NCBI RefSeq assembly: GCF_042655485.1
Contig: NZ_JBHSMC010000029.1
Coordinates: 151,818 to 215,817, forward strand
DNA: 64,000 bases
Source of the DNA: Lederbergia graminis
Lineage (GTDB): Bacteria; Bacillota; Bacilli; Bacillales; Bacillaceae_C
Direction of reading: 5' to 3'
This document shows positions 62,890 through 64,000 of the stretch, piece after piece. The stretch's first letter is position 1. Each line of letters starts with the position of its first letter. Made by a program: the position numbers and the translations under genes. The notes beneath the pieces were generated by a model, which saw only the letters and a list, made by a program, of their open reading frames with translations, was not told the DNA's origin and ran no database searches.

Positions 62890-63825
62890 ATGGGTAATAT
62901 TATCCTTACATTATCTGCTACAGAGTTAAAGAAAATACAAGACTTTTATGAACCTTACAATACAGGGAAAATACCGCCCGGTGGAGTCTTTAGCGCAAAG
63001 AAAAACGGTTGTACAATAACAGCGTATAAATCAGGAAAAGTCATGTTTCAAGGACCAGGAAATGAAGAAGAGTCTAGCAGATGGGGAACACCGATTGTAA
63101 AGGGAACGTCAAAAGTTTCACAAGCAAAAACATCAGGAAATGCTCTCCCTAAAGATATTTCCTCCCTCTCTGTTATTGGAACAGATGAAGTTGGAAAAGG
63201 CGATTATTTTGGTCCTCTTACAGTTGTCGCGGCATATGTCGATAAAAAACAGATTCCCCTTTTACAAGAGTTGGGAGTAAAGGATTCAAAAGATTTAAAG
63301 GACCCAGAAATAGTGAGAATCGCCAAGGATTTGTTGACATTTCTACCTTATAGTTTATTAAAATTACCGAATCCAAAATATAACCGTTTGCAAGCATCAG
63401 GCATGACACAAGGAAAAATGACGGCTATTTTACATAACCAAGCGATCAATCATCTACTAGAAAAAATAGCTCCAGAAAGGCCGGATGCAATTCTAGTCGA
63501 TCAATTTGCAGAAGCTCCTATTTATTTCCGCCATTTACAAGGTCAAAAACAAATTTGTAGGCAGAATGTTTATTTTAGTACTAAAGCAGAAAGTATTCAT
63601 CTTGCTGTTGCAGCAGCTTCTATACTTGCTCGCTATGCTTTCATTAAAGCGTTTGATAAATTAAGTGATAAAGCTGGCTTTACATTAACGAAGGGGGCAG
63701 GTTCTAAAGTAGATCATGCTGCAGCTAGGATAATTAAGACACAAGGAATCGAAGCTTTGAATGAGTATACAAAACTCCACTTTGCGAATACAGAAAAGGC
63801 AAAACGAATCGCGGGGATTAAGTAA
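62890..63825 (+). CDS. rnhC: Ribonuclease HIII
   Basis: 311 residues. It removes RNA from RNA-DNA hybrids. The N-terminal TBP-like domain (residues 1-85) recognises hybrids. The catalytic DEVGKGD motif (GTDEVGKGDYFGPL) begins near residue 98, and the other active-site acids are in VDQFAEAP and the KSRxG-like VKDSKDL. The ATG follows AGAGGAAGAATCGTA. It is divergent from cvpA. Repeat R5 begins six bases after its stop. Confidence 0.96.
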   Translation: MGNIILTLSATELKKIQDFYEPYNTGKIPPGGVFSAKKNGCTITAYKSGKVMFQGPGNEEESSRWGTPIVKGTSKVSQAKTSGNALPKDISSLSVIGTDEVGKGDYFGPLTVVAAYVDKKQIPLLQELGVKDSKDLKDPEIVRIAKDLLTFLPYSLLKLPNPKYNRLQASGMTQGKMTAILHNQAINHLLEKIAPERPDAILVDQFAEAPIYFRHLQGQKQICRQNVYFSTKAESIHLAVAAASILARYAFIKAFDKLSDKAGFTLTKGAGSKVDHAAARIIKTQGIEALNEYTKLHFANTEKAKRIAGIK

Positions 63826-63831
63826 ATGAAG

Positions 63832-64000
63832 GTTGAGACAAAACGGTTTTGACCTGGATATAAATCCGAACAATGTAAGTGTAGCTATATCGCTACGGAA
63901 ATACACTTCGCTTTCCGCGGGCGGCTAATGAGCCTCCTGATATGAACGAAACTGTCAAGGCTCCCACTCAATATTTTGTAATATAGATTTTTGGGCAACT
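63832..64000 (+). repeat. Stop-proximal dispersed repeat, copy 5 (R5), cut by the window end
   Basis: It begins GGTTGAGACAAAACGG six bases after the rnhC stop. It continues AAATCCGAACAATGTAAGTG, TATCGCTACGGAAATACACT and CGCTTTCCGCGGGCGG, the same order as the other copies but on the plus strand, matching the direction of rnhC. The far end lies beyond the window. Confidence 0.82.

Noticed and set aside
1..64000. CRISPR array or known defence system
   Set aside because: No evenly spaced short repeats and no cas, restriction or toxin-antitoxin genes seen. The five dispersed repeats are far apart and unequal.

Overview
This window is chromosomal DNA from a low-GC, endospore-forming Bacillota of the Bacillaceae, most like Oceanobacillus, Virgibacillus or a relative. 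The genus is inferred from gene content and repeat style, not proven. Spore-formation genes (lonB, gerM, gerE with a sigma-K type promoter), strong AGGAGG ribosome binding sites, many TTG/GTG starts and gene order support this. Nearly everything is on the minus strand. The backbone follows the Bacillus subtilis order from lonA to rnhC: lonA-lonB-clpX-tig-TPR protein ... ysnB-ysnA-rph-gerM-racE-ysmB ... gerE-sdhBAC-yslB-lysC-uvrC-trxA-etfA-etfB-fadB-fadR-lcfA-yshE-mutS2-polX-cvpA-rnhC.

Region 1-9 kb holds protein quality control (LonA start, LonB, ClpX, trigger factor), a TPR protein, three small proteins and a tRNA-Arg(UCU). One small protein has a WYL-like fold and a promoter with two LexA-type boxes. 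Region 9-15 kb holds a cytoplasmic-type sulfatase, then ysnB, ysnA, rph, gerM, racE and ysmB.

Region 15.3-42.8 kb is a carbohydrate island between ysmB and gerE, which lie almost side by side in B. subtilis. It has a Gfo/Idh/MocA oxidoreductase, an intracellular GH43, a GH2, a multi-domain GH43 lipoprotein, one binding protein with two ABC permeases (no ATPase), two near-duplicate extra binding proteins and a GntR/LacI-type regulator. It continues with a sugar isomerase-like TIM barrel, KdgK, KdgA, LutCBA, a DeoR regulator, RhaA, RhaB, the bifunctional RhaEW and an M20 peptidase. Rhamnose would pass RhaA-RhaB-RhaE to DHAP plus L-lactaldehyde, RhaW would oxidise that to L-lactate, and LutABC would take it to pyruvate. 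KdgK/KdgA suggest that a uronate is used too, so the target is probably a rhamnose- and uronate-containing polysaccharide such as rhamnogalacturonan or ulvan (inference). Four copies of an 18-bp palindrome, TATACTA-N4-TAGTATA, each with a cre-like box, sit in front of the polysaccharide-uptake genes and define a local regulon.

Region 42.8-64 kb returns to backbone: gerE, succinate dehydrogenase, lysC behind a lysine riboswitch, uvrC, trxA, the electron-transfer flavoprotein and fatty-acid oxidation genes under a FadR box, then mutS2, polX, cvpA and rnhC.

Two repeat families are spread through the window. One is a 189-198 bp MITE with GGCTCT termini and perfect 8-bp target duplications, an ISL3-type signature (2 copies). 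The other is a 170-270 bp element (5 copies). All five copies lie directly 3' of a stop codon in the same orientation to that gene, and three carry a conserved hairpin that reads as an intrinsic terminator.
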